NCBI RefSeq assembly: GCF_900142275.1
Contig: NZ_FRAI01000005.1
Coordinates: 124,001-188,000, forward strand
Length of the DNA stretch: 64,000 nucleotides
Direction of reading: 5' to 3'
DNA from: Anaerobranca californiensis DSM 14826
GTDB lineage: Bacteria > Bacillota > Proteinivoracia > Proteinivoracales > Proteinivoracaceae
The position numbers and the translations under genes were made by a program. Of the stretch, positions 1 to 8,981 are shown in pieces. How positions within the stretch are numbered: the stretch's first letter is position 1; each line of letters begins with the position of its first letter. Under the pieces are notes generated by a model that saw only the letters and a list, made by a program, of their open reading frames with translations, was not told where the DNA came from and made no database searches.

Positions 1-965
1 TCTTTTTCCCTTTCTACCAGTTCAAGTTCCTTAACTTTTTTAGCAGAAAAATAACCAATAATAGTAAAAAAGAGGGACATGATTAAAAAACTAAAGGTGG
101 GTAAACCTGGGAAAATACCAAGAACTACTAATATCCCAGCAATAATATACATCACTTTAGGATTCTTAAACAATTGACTTATTACATCATCACCTAAGTT
201 ACTTTCAGAAGCAGCCCTTGTAACCATAATACCTGTGGAGGTTGAAATTAAAAGGGCAGGAATTTGACTTACCAAACCATCTCCCACAGATAATAGAGAG
301 TATTTTTGTGCCGCCTGGCCTATAGTCAAGTTAAAAGAAATAACTCCAAGGGCCAATCCCCCTACAATGTTTATAAAGGTAATAATGATCCCTGCTATAG
401 CATCCCCCTTAACAAATTTACTTGCACCATCCATTGCACCATAAAAATCTGCTTCCCTTTCTATAATCTTCCTTCTTTCCTTTGCTTGTTGTTCATTGAT
501 CAAACCAGCATTTAAGTCTGCATCAATGGCCATTTGTTTTCCTGGCATGGCATCTAAAGTAAAACGGGCTGCCACTTCCGCTACCCTTTCGGAACCTTTA
601 GTAATTACAATAAATTGAATGATTACCAAAATAGTAAAAATTATCAATCCTACTGCTACATTTCCACCGACAACAAAGTTACCGAAAGCTTCAATTACTT
701 CTCCAGCATAACCATTTAAAAGTATTAACCTAGTAGAGGAAACATTTAAAGCCAAGCGAAATAATGTCGTTACTAACAAAACGGAAGGAAATATTGAAAA
801 CTCTAATGGTTCCTTGACATACATAGTAACTAATAAAATTGTTAAAGCCAAAGATATATTTAAAATTAACAATAAATTTAGCAACATTGTGGGTATAGGT
901 ATGATCATCATTATTACAATAAATATAACTAATATGACAAAACTATATTCACCAAATTTATTCAT
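1..965 (-). CDS. flhA: FlhA, flagellar type III export gate protein (cut by left edge)
   Basis: FlhA is the largest membrane protein of the flagellar export gate. Its membrane part conducts protons and its cytoplasmic part docks export chaperones. About 321 residues are visible: several hydrophobic segments and then the FHIPEP-family signature at about residues 127-150 (RVAEVAARF followed by [14 protein letters not shown]). The cytoplasmic C-terminal domain lies outside the window. The ATG at 965 is preceded by AGGAGAGGG and begins 15 bases after flhB ends, so it is the next gene of the operon. The reading frame is open to the left edge, so the gene is partial because of the window and not broken. 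The family assignment is secure. Confidence 0.95.
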   Translation of the reverse strand, partial: MNKFGEYSFVILVIFIVIMMIIPIPTMLLNLLLILNISLALTILLVTMYVKEPLEFSIFPSVLLVTTLFRLALNVSSTRLILLNGYAGEVIEAFGNFVVGGNVAVGLIIFTILVIIQFIVITKGSERVAEVAARFTLDAMPGKQMAIDADLNAGLINEQQAKERRKIIEREADFYGAMDGASKFVKGDAIAGIIITFINIVGGLALGVISFNLTIGQAAQKYSLLSVGDGLVSQIPALLISTSTGIMVTRAASESNLGDDVISQLFKNPKVMYIIAGILVVLGIFPGLPTFSFLIMSLFFTIIGYFSAKKVKELELVEREK

Positions 966-980
966 TGGTACCCTCTCCTA

Positions 981-2069
981 CTATAAATTAACTACTTTTC
1001 CTTTAACTTTATAAACATAAGCTAAGACTTCTGCCACCGCTTTAAAAAACTCAAAGGGGATAGGTTCACCTATTTCCACAGATTTATAAAGGCTTCTAGC
1101 TAAAAAAACATCTTCATATAGTATTACATCATGTTCTTTAGCAATTTCTTTTATTTGTTGGGCAATTAGATCTTGTCCTTTTGCTACAACTATAGGAGCT
1201 TGTCCAGAGTTTATGTCATACTTAAGTGCTACTGCAAAGTGGGTAGGGTTAGTAATAACCACATCAGCTTTGGGAATTTCTTGCATCATTCTGCGACTTG
1301 CCAACAACCTTTGTCGCTCTTTGATTTTTCCTCTGATTTGTGGGTCTCCCTCCATTTGTTTGTACTCTTCTTTAATTTCTTGTTTACTCATTTTTAGATT
1401 ATTTTCAAATTCCCACCAACTGTAGAAGTAGTCTAAAATAGCGACAAAGATCATCACAGCCCCTGTGTAAATTGCTAAAGAAAATACTGTAGAACCAATG
1501 GTAGAAATAATTGTCAATAACTCCATTTCCATTATATCGGGAATATTTCTTATATGTTTTTTAATATTTATATAGACCATATATCCTATGGCAGAAATTT
1601 TCAATAGTGATTTTATTAACTGAACTATACTTCTTTTAGAAAACAATCTCTTAAATCCTTCTATTGGATTAATTCTACTTAATTTCATTTTTAAAGGTTC
1701 ACTGGTAAATAATGGACCTACTTGCATATAATTGGCCATTACTCCAATTAGCAATACTCCAATTCCAACAGGGCCAAAGAGTATTAAAAACTCTTCAAAT
1801 ATTAATAAAGATAGCCTACCTGTCCAGTGAATGTTAATTTCTTCTGTAAAATAATAAGTTATTATATACTCAATTAGACCTATTATCCTTTGGAAAATAA
1901 AGGGAATCCAAAACCTCATAATAACAAAGGCAGTTAATAGTACTAAAGCAGAGCTAACTTCCGGAGACTTTAGAACCTGGCCTTTTTTCCTTGCTTCTTG
2001 CCTCTTTTTAGGGGTAGCCTTTTCCGTTTTTTCTTGAGAAAATAGCTGAAGATTAAATTCAAAGGTCAT
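981..2069 (-). CDS. flhB: FlhB, flagellar export switch protein
   Basis: FlhB is the export-gate protein that switches substrate specificity from rod/hook to filament proteins after it cleaves itself. The 362-residue protein has the usual four hydrophobic segments between about residues 40 and 215, then a charged linker and the cytoplasmic domain. The autocleavage motif NPTH is intact at residues 274-277, so switching should work. The N-terminus (SQEKTEKATPKKRQEARKKG) is typical of the family. It lies between fliR and flhA with gaps of 4 and 15 bases, the order of the Bacillus fla/che operon. Confidence 0.97.
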   Translation of the reverse strand: MTFEFNLQLFSQEKTEKATPKKRQEARKKGQVLKSPEVSSALVLLTAFVIMRFWIPFIFQRIIGLIEYIITYYFTEEINIHWTGRLSLLIFEEFLILFGPVGIGVLLIGVMANYMQVGPLFTSEPLKMKLSRINPIEGFKRLFSKRSIVQLIKSLLKISAIGYMVYINIKKHIRNIPDIMEMELLTIISTIGSTVFSLAIYTGAVMIFVAILDYFYSWWEFENNLKMSKQEIKEEYKQMEGDPQIRGKIKERQRLLASRRMMQEIPKADVVITNPTHFAVALKYDINSGQAPIVVAKGQDLIAQQIKEIAKEHDVILYEDVFLARSLYKSVEIGEPIPFEFFKAVAEVLAYVYKVKGKVVNL

Positions 2070-2073
2070 GGAT

Positions 2074-2853
2074 TTATCCCCCTAATATCTGAATAAATTT
2101 ATAGATATTAGTGTGTAATCCCTCAAATAAAGACAATAGCATCCTTATATATAAAGGGAAAATCATTATGATAATTGCAAATCCCACTAAAATTTTCAAG
2201 GGGATTCCCACTACAAAAACATTCATTTGAGGTACAGTTCTAGCAACTATACCAAGTCCTACATCTACAATAAACAGGGTTCCAATAATTGGCAAACCAA
2301 CTTGTAAACTAATCAAAAATAATCTAACAAATAATCCAAAGATATATATTATCACATTATCTCCAAAGGTTATTGTACCTATTGGAACCAGTTCAACACT
2401 TTTAAAAAGGGCATCTATTAATAAATGATGGCCATTGACAGTCAAAAAGAGAAGTATTGCAATGATATACTTAAAATTACCTATAATTGGAATAGGATTG
2501 CCAAATTGGGGATCTACTACATTTACAATCCCAAACCCCATTTGGACATCTATAAACTGGCCGGCAAATTGAATGGCGGTAAAAGTTAACATTGCTATGT
2601 AACCGATAACTAATCCTACCAGCAACTCTTTTATGCCTAAATATATAATTGAGAGATCTATTCCTTCTATTGTTATTCCTGCACTATGTAAAGGAGTTAT
2701 TATTAAGCTAGAAATTAGTGCCAAACCTATTTTAACTTGATTAGGTATACTTCTCCCACCAAAAATAGGGGAACCTAAATATAGTCCAGAAAACCTAACA
2801 GTTAACAAAATAAAAGTATAAAAATGATCATTAATTATATTATACAGTTCCAT
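2074..2853 (-). CDS. fliR: FliR, flagellar export gate protein
   Basis: FliR forms the export channel core together with FliP and FliQ. The 259-residue protein is almost entirely hydrophobic with about six membrane segments, as expected for the family. Conserved features visible are the early RFSGLYLGSPIFGG region and QMGFGIVNVVDPQFGNP in the middle. It starts 2 bases after fliQ ends and stops 4 bases before flhB, so the three genes are almost certainly cotranslated. Nothing unusual is seen. Confidence 0.96.
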   Translation of the reverse strand: MELYNIINDHFYTFILLTVRFSGLYLGSPIFGGRSIPNQVKIGLALISSLIITPLHSAGITIEGIDLSIIYLGIKELLVGLVIGYIAMLTFTAIQFAGQFIDVQMGFGIVNVVDPQFGNPIPIIGNFKYIIAILLFLTVNGHHLLIDALFKSVELVPIGTITFGDNVIIYIFGLFVRLFLISLQVGLPIIGTLFIVDVGLGIVARTVPQMNVFVVGIPLKILVGFAIIIMIFPLYIRMLLSLFEGLHTNIYKFIQILGG

Positions 2854-2855
2854 AA

Positions 2856-3128
2856 CTACATCCCTATAATGTTTGGTATATTAGTAAATAAATTTACTGT
2901 AAAATCTACAATAAGATTTAACATCCAAGGGCCAAAAAATAGTATTGAAAGTAAGACGGCGATAATTTTAGGTATAAAGGTAAGGGTTTGTTCTTGAATT
3001 TGGGTGGTTGCTTGAAAAATACTGATAAGTAGACCTACTGCCAATCCTATACCTAACATTGGTGCTGCTAATAGCAAGATCATCATCAAAGCCTCTTTAC
3101 CTAGATCGATTATAAAATCTGGACTCAT
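2856..3128 (-). CDS. fliQ: FliQ, flagellar export gate protein
   Basis: FliQ is a small two-helix component of the FliPQR export channel. The product is 90 residues with hydrophobic segments at about 14-40 and 50-75, close to the family's usual 89. An upstream in-frame GTG at 3137 would add three residues. I prefer the ATG at 3128 because AGGGGTGA sits about six bases before it, whereas the GTG overlaps that site. It sits between fliP and fliR in the order P-Q-R shared with Bacillus. Confidence 0.94.
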   Translation of the reverse strand: MSPDFIIDLGKEALMMILLLAAPMLGIGLAVGLLISIFQATTQIQEQTLTFIPKIIAVLLSILFFGPWMLNLIVDFTVNLFTNIPNIIGM

Positions 3129-3140
3129 TCCCTTCACCCC

Positions 3141-3899
3141 TTAAAAGCTGTGGAGTAGAGACCTAATTACCAGGTTCCATCCATCTGCCAATACAAACAG
3201 TAAAATTTTAAAAGGTAGTGATATCATCACCGGTGGAAGCATCATCATACCCATAGACATCAAGGTACTGGCAACAACCATATCAATAACTAAAAATGGA
3301 ATAAATATTATAAATCCAATTTGAAAGGCAGTTTTAAGTTCACTTATTACAAAAGCAGGTATTAATACTAAAGTTGGGACATCATCTTGTGTCTCCGGTT
3401 CTTCTATATCACTATAATTTAAGAATAGGGCAATATCCTTTTCCCTTGTATATTTAAACATGAATTCTCTGATAGGAGCTAATCCTGCTTGGATAGCCTC
3501 TTCTTGACCTAATTCTCCATTGAGATATGGTTGTAGCGCATTTTCATTAACTTGATTCCACGTTGGAGCCATAATAAAAAAAGTAATAAATAAAGCTAAT
3601 CCAATTAATACCTGATTAGGAGGCATTTGCTGTGTTGCTAAACCATTACGGATAAAGGATAGTACTATTACTGTTCTAGTAAAAGAGGTCATTAAAATTA
3701 AAATAGCAGGAGCTAGTGAAAGAATAGTTAATATAAAAAGGATTCTAATACTGGTAGCTACTTGTTCCGGTTCTTCAGGGTCAGTTACCCCGATTTCTAT
3801 TGTAGGAAAAGCAAAGTTTTTTCCAGCAGCATGAACAGTTGTGGATAGGGAAATCAATATTATTAATGTGACAAAATAAATAAATAATTTTTTTTTCAC
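3141..3899 (-). CDS. fliP: FliP, flagellar export gate protein
   Basis: FliP is the main subunit of the FliPQR export channel. The 252-residue product begins with a cleavable signal peptide (about residues 1-24, ending VHAAG), which is characteristic of FliP. Four hydrophobic segments follow. The family signature is visible around [14 protein letters not shown] and [14 protein letters not shown], and the last third carries [19 protein letters not shown]. It overlaps the end of fliO by 4 bases, indicating translational coupling. Confidence 0.97.
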   Translation of the reverse strand: MKKKLFIYFVTLIILISLSTTVHAAGKNFAFPTIEIGVTDPEEPEQVATSIRILFILTILSLAPAILILMTSFTRTVIVLSFIRNGLATQQMPPNQVLIGLALFITFFIMAPTWNQVNENALQPYLNGELGQEEAIQAGLAPIREFMFKYTREKDIALFLNYSDIEEPETQDDVPTLVLIPAFVISELKTAFQIGFIIFIPFLVIDMVVASTLMSMGMMMLPPVMISLPFKILLFVLADGWNLVIRSLLHSF

Positions 3900-4279
3900 T
3901 GGTCCTCTCCCCTAGAACTATTTGAAAACTTAGAAAATTGCTCCGATAAAATTTTAGAAAAGTCGGTACCTAACAATGTTAAACTTTCTCCATTTTGTAT
4001 ATTTTTCAATATTTCTAATTCCTCTTCGTCGGTAATTCGGGAGAGTAAAGTTATTTGCTCTCCTAATCCCACAATGTAATAATTTGTTAGAATTCTAATT
4101 ATATAAATTCCTTTATTTTGACTTAAGGGAAGTCCACTGATCACTTCCATTGTATTGTTAGATGATATACTCATTTTTTTATTGATAAATTTTAAAGCAT
4201 AATATGTAAGGACTAATATGCCAATAAATATTAGTACAAAGAGAAAACCTTGGAACATATACTTAATTTGATTACTCAT
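3896..4279 (-). CDS. fliO: FliO (FliZ-like), flagellar export assembly protein
   Basis: FliO helps the FliP ring assemble and then leaves. The product is about 127 residues: one membrane segment near residues 9-30, then a small soluble domain with the pattern seen in the FliO family (weakly conserved, roughly [15 protein letters not shown] followed by [16 protein letters not shown]). The call rests largely on position between cheY and fliP. The ATG at 4279 begins one base after the cheY stop; an in-frame TTG at 4288 is an alternative that would overlap cheY. No strong ribosome site is seen, so translation probably depends on cheY. Confidence 0.85.
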   Translation of the reverse strand: MSNQIKYMFQGFLFVLIFIGILVLTYYALKFINKKMSISSNNTMEVISGLPLSQNKGIYIIRILTNYYIVGLGEQITLLSRITDEEELEILKNIQNGESLTLLGTDFSKILSEQFSKFSNSSRGEDQ

Positions 4280-4280
4280 T

Positions 4281-4643
4281 TTAACCAACCGCTTTTCTAA
4301 CTGCTTCTATTACCCTATCATTCTGGAATGGTTTTACAATAAAATCTTTAGCTCCAGACTGGATAGCATCTATAACCATAGCCTGCTGCCCCATGGCAGA
4401 ACACATTATAACTTTAGCATTAGGATCAATTTTTTTGATTTCCCTTAGTGCAGTTACTCCGTCCATTTCCGGCATTGTAATATCCATAGTAACTAAATCT
4501 GGTTTTAACTCCTTATATTTTTCTACAGCTTCAACACCATTAGCCGCTTCCCCTACTACCTCATAACCATTTTTAACTAAAATATCTTTAATCATCATTC
4601 GCATAAAAGCTGCATCATCTACAATCATAATTCTTTTAGCCAT
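4281..4643 (-). CDS. cheY: CheY, chemotaxis response regulator
   Basis: CheY is a single-domain response regulator that carries the chemotaxis signal to the flagellar switch. The 120 residues form one receiver domain. The acidic pair is at residues 9-10 (VDDAAFMR), the phospho-acceptor aspartate is in LVTMDITMPEMDG, the switch serine in IMCSAMGQ, and the lysine in KDFIVKPF. There is no output domain. It lies downstream of fliY, whose CheC-like domain is expected to dephosphorylate it, as in Bacillus subtilis. Confidence 0.96.
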   Translation of the reverse strand: MAKRIMIVDDAAFMRMMIKDILVKNGYEVVGEAANGVEAVEKYKELKPDLVTMDITMPEMDGVTALREIKKIDPNAKVIMCSAMGQQAMVIDAIQSGAKDFIVKPFQNDRVIEAVRKAVG

Positions 4644-4668
4644 TATCTATACCTCCATTTAGTAATAT

Positions 4669-5742
4669 TTATTGTAAATTTTGTACCCTTTCAATAGGGG
4701 TTAAAATACTAGTAATTCTAACTCCAAAATTTTCGTTAATTACTACTACTTCTCCTCTGGCAATCACTTTACCATTAGCTAATATTTCTACAGGTTCTCC
4801 CGCCATTTTTTCTAATTCTATTATAGAACCTGTCCCTAATGAGAGGATATCTTTGATTTTTTTCCTAGTTCTTCCTAATTCCACTGTTATTTCCAAAGGA
4901 ACATCCATAATTAACCCTATGTTATGACTATGTTGGCCAACATCCACTGGCTGTAATTGGGAAAATTGAGCTTTTTGATATTGAATTTCCCTTTGTTCTA
5001 AATTATCCTTTTGTTCCTTTTCTTGCCCTATATCCTTTTCTACTGATTGTTGAGCACTTTTTTTCACACCTTTAGATACCTCCTCAGGCTGTGGTTCAGA
5101 TAACCTACCCACCAATTCTTTGAAAAAGTCAATTGGTAGTAACTGCATTATTATACTATCTATTAAATTACCGACTACCATTCTAAAGGCTACTTTTACT
5201 ACTAACTCTTCATTAGACAATATTCCATTAATAGAATTTTGAGATAGATTTAGTATCTTTGTAGTAGGTGGTGAAATATTGACCATTGTGCCAAAAATAG
5301 TTGATAAAGCAGTGGCAGCCCCGCCCATCATTTGATTCATAGCCTCAGAAACTGCACTGATATCAATTTCTGTAAGTTCTTCTGAGTCTACCTTTCCATC
5401 TCCCCCCATCATTAAATTCGCTATAATTTTAGCATCCCGCTGTTGAATTATCAAGATATTTGCTCCATGTATTCCTTCAGTATAACTCACTTCAACTACT
5501 AAACAAGGAACAGGATGGTCCTCTGAGATCTTTTCCTTTGTAGTTAACTCTACATAAGGTGTGGTTATTTCTACCCTTTGGTTTAACAAATTAGAAAGAC
5601 TTGTGGCGGCAGAACCAAAAGATATATTGCCAATTTCACCTATAGCATCCTTTTCCCATTCAGTTAAAGTTACTTCTTCCCTTTGGATGTTATCCGCCGA
5701 CAACAATGCATCTATTTCTTCTTGGCTTAAGATATCACTCAT
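4669..5742 (-). CDS. fliY: FliY, C-ring protein with CheC-type phosphatase domain (FliN paralog)
   Basis: FliY replaces FliN in Gram-positive flagellar switches and removes phosphate from CheY. Three parts are visible in 357 residues: an N-terminal CheY-binding peptide (LSQEEIDALL), a CheC/CheX-like core with two active-site patches (EIGNISFGSAATSL near residue 32 and EAMNQMMGGAATAL near residue 133), and a C-terminal SpoA domain of about 85 residues starting near LIMDVPLEITVELG. A charged Gln/Glu/Lys-rich linker separates the last two. Both Glu-Asn pairs needed for phosphatase activity are present. It overlaps the fliM 3' end by 8 bases. Confidence 0.96.
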   Translation of the reverse strand: MSDILSQEEIDALLSADNIQREEVTLTEWEKDAIGEIGNISFGSAATSLSNLLNQRVEITTPYVELTTKEKISEDHPVPCLVVEVSYTEGIHGANILIIQQRDAKIIANLMMGGDGKVDSEELTEIDISAVSEAMNQMMGGAATALSTIFGTMVNISPPTTKILNLSQNSINGILSNEELVVKVAFRMVVGNLIDSIIMQLLPIDFFKELVGRLSEPQPEEVSKGVKKSAQQSVEKDIGQEKEQKDNLEQREIQYQKAQFSQLQPVDVGQHSHNIGLIMDVPLEITVELGRTRKKIKDILSLGTGSIIELEKMAGEPVEILANGKVIARGEVVVINENFGVRITSILTPIERVQNLQ

Positions 5743-6727
5743 AATCCCACTCCTCTTCTGCTATAGTTTCTGTAATTTGTACTGCTAGTTTATTTCTCAA
5801 TAATCCCACAGTAGCTAAAAATTTAACTTTATCTTGAACTTTAACAATCAATGGTTCTGTGGTAAGTTGATCTAAAGTGATTACATCTCCAACTTGTAAT
5901 TCCAACAAATCCTTTATTGTAATAGTTGTTTTCCCTAATTCAACTGCTATAGGCAAATAAGTTTTTTTCAAACCTGCTTCTACATTACTTTGATTTTCTG
6001 GAATATTGTTAGTAGATTGAGAAAACCAAAAATGGGCATTTAACTTATCTATCATTGTTTCAATAGATATATATGGTATACATATATTCATAAAACCTTC
6101 ACTTTCCCCTAAAATCACTTTAAAAACTATTACCGCCACCGTTTCATTTGGAGAGACAATTTGTAAAAATTGGGGATTTGTTTCAATTTTAGCAGTCTTA
6201 GCCTTTAAATTAGTTACATTAAGCCATGCTTCGTTTAAAATCGTTAATATTTTATCAGTTACCAATTTAATAATTCTCTGTTCTATTTCTGATAGAGGCC
6301 GTGAGTCTTTAATTGTTTTTCCTGGACCACCTAGTAAACGATCTATAATTGTATAAGCAATACTAGGATTAATTTCAAGGAGTGCTTGACCTTCTCCAGA
6401 ATTAATGGAAAATAAATTAATTATAGTTGGGTTAGGAACTGACCTGATAAACTCTTCATAGGTTGTTTGATCAACGGAAGCAACACTTACTTGGACTATA
6501 CTCCGTAAATTAGATGATAAATAAGAAGTGATTAGGCGGGCAAAGTTTTCGTGGATCATTTGCAAAGTTCTCGTTTGATCTTTTGAAAATTTGTTAGGTC
6601 GTCTAAAATCATAAACTCTGATCTTAGCTTTTATTTCTTCTTTTTTAACCTCTTCTACATCAATTTCTCCAGAAGATAAAGCTGAAAGTAGTGCATCTAT
6701 TTCTGATTGAGATAAAACTTCAGACAC
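5735..6727 (-). CDS. fliM: FliM, flagellar motor switch protein
   Basis: FliM is the C-ring subunit that binds CheY-phosphate and sets rotation direction. The 330-residue product has the N-terminal CheY-binding peptide (LSQSEIDALLSAL), a charged linker, a middle domain starting near YDFRRPNKFSKDQ, and a C-terminal SpoA domain starting near YLPIAVELGKTTITIKD. Length is normal. It is followed by fliY with an 8-base overlap and preceded by fliL with a 15-base gap. Confidence 0.97.
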   Translation of the reverse strand: MSEVLSQSEIDALLSALSSGEIDVEEVKKEEIKAKIRVYDFRRPNKFSKDQTRTLQMIHENFARLITSYLSSNLRSIVQVSVASVDQTTYEEFIRSVPNPTIINLFSINSGEGQALLEINPSIAYTIIDRLLGGPGKTIKDSRPLSEIEQRIIKLVTDKILTILNEAWLNVTNLKAKTAKIETNPQFLQIVSPNETVAVIVFKVILGESEGFMNICIPYISIETMIDKLNAHFWFSQSTNNIPENQSNVEAGLKKTYLPIAVELGKTTITIKDLLELQVGDVITLDQLTTEPLIVKVQDKVKFLATVGLLRNKLAVQITETIAEEEWDYE

Positions 6728-6742
6728 CTGACCACCTCCCTT

Positions 6743-7204
6743 TTATTGGGCTATAATAAATTCATTGAAATAGACATTGATAATCTTGTATGACAAAAAT
6801 TTTTCTAACCCTATTTTAATTTCGTCACTTAACATTTGTTTTCCTTCATTTCCCTTTAATTCTTCAGCACTTTTAGATCTTAAAATTGTTATAATTTTAT
6901 CTTGAAGCTGTATTTTCCTTTCTTCTATTTGTTGAAGGGCTTTTTTATCCTCCAACTCAATATAGATATCAACTTTTATTATCCTTGTCCTGTTTGTATC
7001 CCTTAAATCTGTAGTAAATGTCCCTAAATTATAGGTTATTCCTGTAAAATCAACGATATCATCATCCTTAGGAACTTCCCCATTGTTTTTTGGTAAAACT
7101 AATCTCGTTGCAACTATATAAGATATAGAGGCTGACAAGACAATTAAAATAAGACCTACTATGATTAAAAAACTCAAATTGAACAATGTATATTCTTTTT
7201 CCAT
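6743..7204 (-). CDS. fliL: FliL, stator-associated basal body protein
   Basis: FliL is a single-span membrane protein that associates with the stator around the motor. The 153-residue product has one transmembrane segment near residues 10-30 and an extracytoplasmic domain with the FliL pattern (an early TYNLGTFTTDLRD and a C-terminal INVYFNEFIIAQ). It lies between motB and fliM. The stator genes next to it match its partner role. Confidence 0.93.
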   Translation of the reverse strand: MEKEYTLFNLSFLIIVGLILIVLSASISYIVATRLVLPKNNGEVPKDDDIVDFTGITYNLGTFTTDLRDTNRTRIIKVDIYIELEDKKALQQIEERKIQLQDKIITILRSKSAEELKGNEGKQMLSDEIKIGLEKFLSYKIINVYFNEFIIAQ

Positions 7205-7220
7205 AACCTCTCCCCTTTTC

Positions 7221-7940
7221 CTATTTTTCAGTAGACCGCAGAACTATTATATTGACCCTTCTATTTGTCTGCCTTCCTTCCGCTGTTTTATTTGTGGCAA
7301 TTGGGCGAAACTCCCCATACCCTAAAGCACCTAACCTTTTAGGTGAAATCCCTTGATCTATAAAATACTTAACTACAGAGATTGCCCTTGCTGCAGACAA
7401 TTCCCAATTGGAAGGGAAAATAATTGTATTTATTGGAACATTATCAGTATGACCCTCTACTAAAATTTCATTATCTATTTTTTGTAAAATCAATGTTAGT
7501 TTAGTTAAAAGTTCAAAGGCACTTGGTTTTAAATCTGCTTTACCTGAATCAAAAAGGATACTATCTTTAAACCTGATTTCTATTCCCTTTGTTTCTATGC
7601 CAACATAAATACTATCTTCTAAGCCGTATTCCTTTATTAAACCTACAAGCTGTTGGTATGTTTCTAACAATTCATCATCTTGATCCTTCTGATTTTCATC
7701 TTGATCTTCATCTTTTGGCAAATTATCTAAATCATCAATATCTATTATTTTTCCACCATCTAAAACCCCTGATAGACTTTGATTTAAGGAAGCTACTAAT
7801 TGTTGGAATTTTTGCATATCTATGGTTGAAAAGGAATATAGCATGACAAACATACATAAAACCAAAGTAATGACATCACTATATGTCAATAGCCAACTAT
7901 GTTGACTACTACTTTCTTCTTGATTATTCCGCCGCCTCAT
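7221..7940 (-). CDS. motB: MotB, flagellar stator protein
   Basis: MotB anchors the stator to peptidoglycan and carries the ion-binding aspartate. In the 239 residues a single membrane helix lies near 17-38; its aspartate is in LLTYSDVITLVLC (about residue 22). An acidic linker rich in Asp and Glu follows near residues 70-90, and then the OmpA-like peptidoglycan-binding domain with EGHTDNVPI and ELSAARAISVVKYF. The coding sequence overlaps the 3' end of motA by 17 bases. Sequence alone does not settle whether protons or sodium drive it. Confidence 0.96.
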   Translation of the reverse strand: MRRRNNQEESSSQHSWLLTYSDVITLVLCMFVMLYSFSTIDMQKFQQLVASLNQSLSGVLDGGKIIDIDDLDNLPKDEDQDENQKDQDDELLETYQQLVGLIKEYGLEDSIYVGIETKGIEIRFKDSILFDSGKADLKPSAFELLTKLTLILQKIDNEILVEGHTDNVPINTIIFPSNWELSAARAISVVKYFIDQGISPKRLGALGYGEFRPIATNKTAEGRQTNRRVNIIVLRSTEK

Positions 7941-8727
7941 TTAGATCATCTCCAGCTTTCTTATTTTTTAAGTTTTCCCTATCGCTAGGAGCTAAAAAGG
8001 CTTTCAATTTTTCTTCTACGATCCGTGGGTTTTCCCCTGCTTGAATAGATAATAAACCCTCAATAACAACTTCCTTGAGCAAAATTTCTTCACTACTTTT
8101 CACCTTTAATTTTGCAGCTAAAGGATTAAAGAAGAGATTAGCTAAAATCACGCCATAAAAAGTTGTTATTAAAGCTACTGCTAGCCCAGGACCAATAGTG
8201 TCTGGGTTATCTAGATTTTCTAACATCCTAATTAGACCAATTAAAGTTCCCGCCATTCCAAAGGCTGGGGCATAAGAACCCATAGTCTCAAACAGTCCTC
8301 TACCTAATTTATGCCTATCTTCTAAAAAGGCAAGTTCTGTTTCTAAAATATTTCTAACTAATTCCGGGTCAGTACCATCAACTACCAATTGTACACCTTT
8401 TTTAATAAAATTATCTTCTATTTCTGTTATTTCATCTTCTAAGGAAAGCAAACCTTCCCGCCTCGCCTTTTCGGAAAATCTGACCATTAAGGTAATAATT
8501 TCACTTGAAGAAAAGTTATTTTTACTTATTGTCTTTTTAATAGTTTTAATCATTTGCTTTATTTGTTCTAGAGGATAACTAATTATAGCTGCACTAATTG
8601 TCCCACCTAAAACAATTAGCAAAGAAGATGTAGAGTAAAATGTTCCCAGTGGCCCACCAGCCCTTAGGGCAACCAAAAACAGTACAATACCACTAACAAG
8701 TCCAATTATTGTTGATAAATCCAGCAT
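7924..8727 (-). CDS. motA: MotA, flagellar stator protein
   Basis: MotA surrounds MotB in the stator and pushes on FliG. The 267-residue product has four hydrophobic segments (about 5-24, 33-50, 148-170 and 180-205) and a charged cytoplasmic loop between the second and third. The family-typical stretch FETMGSYAPAFGMAGTLIGL is present. It is coupled to motB by overlap. Placement of the stator genes inside the main flagellar operon differs from B. subtilis, where motAB is separate, but is common in Clostridia. Confidence 0.95.
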   Translation of the reverse strand: MLDLSTIIGLVSGIVLFLVALRAGGPLGTFYSTSSLLIVLGGTISAAIISYPLEQIKQMIKTIKKTISKNNFSSSEIITLMVRFSEKARREGLLSLEDEITEIEDNFIKKGVQLVVDGTDPELVRNILETELAFLEDRHKLGRGLFETMGSYAPAFGMAGTLIGLIRMLENLDNPDTIGPGLAVALITTFYGVILANLFFNPLAAKLKVKSSEEILLKEVVIEGLLSIQAGENPRIVEEKLKAFLAPSDRENLKNKKAGDDLNEAAE

Positions 8728-8729
8728 AA

Positions 8730-8927
8730 TTACACCTCACTCTCAGGTCCAAAGATCCGTCTTTTAAATTTTATCACTTCATTTACTACTTCTTCACAAC
8801 TTTCTTTAACTACAAATTTTTTGCCATTTGTGAGAGTTATAACTGTATCAGGGGTACTTTCAATAATCTCAATCAAATCACAGTTTAAATAATATTTTTT
8901 ATCATTTAATCTAGTTACTTGTATCAT
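8730..8927 (-). CDS. swrD: SwrD/FlbD family flagellar protein
   Basis: This 65-residue protein matches the FlbD/SwrD (YlzI) family, a small protein encoded after flgE in Gram-positive flagellar operons; in B. subtilis it raises motor power for swarming. The family pattern is visible: IQVTRLNDKKYYLNCDLIE at the start, then TLTNGKKFVVKES. It sits between flgE and motA, which agrees with a role connected to the stator. The start is 55 bases downstream of the flgE stop and the gap contains a strong hairpin. Confidence 0.9.
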   Translation of the reverse strand: MIQVTRLNDKKYYLNCDLIEIIESTPDTVITLTNGKKFVVKESCEEVVNEVIKFKRRIFGPESEV

Positions 8928-8943
8928 TTTATCACCTTTTTAT

Positions 8944-8972
8944 CTACATCCCCACAACATGTGGGGATGTAG
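8944..8972 (-). other. Perfect 12-bp hairpin inside the flagellar operon, flgE-swrD gap
   Basis: The arms 8944-8955 and 8961-8972 (CTACATCCCCAC and its exact complement) enclose a 5-base loop in the only sizeable gap between flgE and swrD. No T-run follows on the minus strand, so it is not a standard terminator. It may protect or process the mRNA, or partly attenuate it, separating hook genes from stator and switch genes. Confidence 0.7.
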
Positions 8973-8981
8973 AGATTTTAA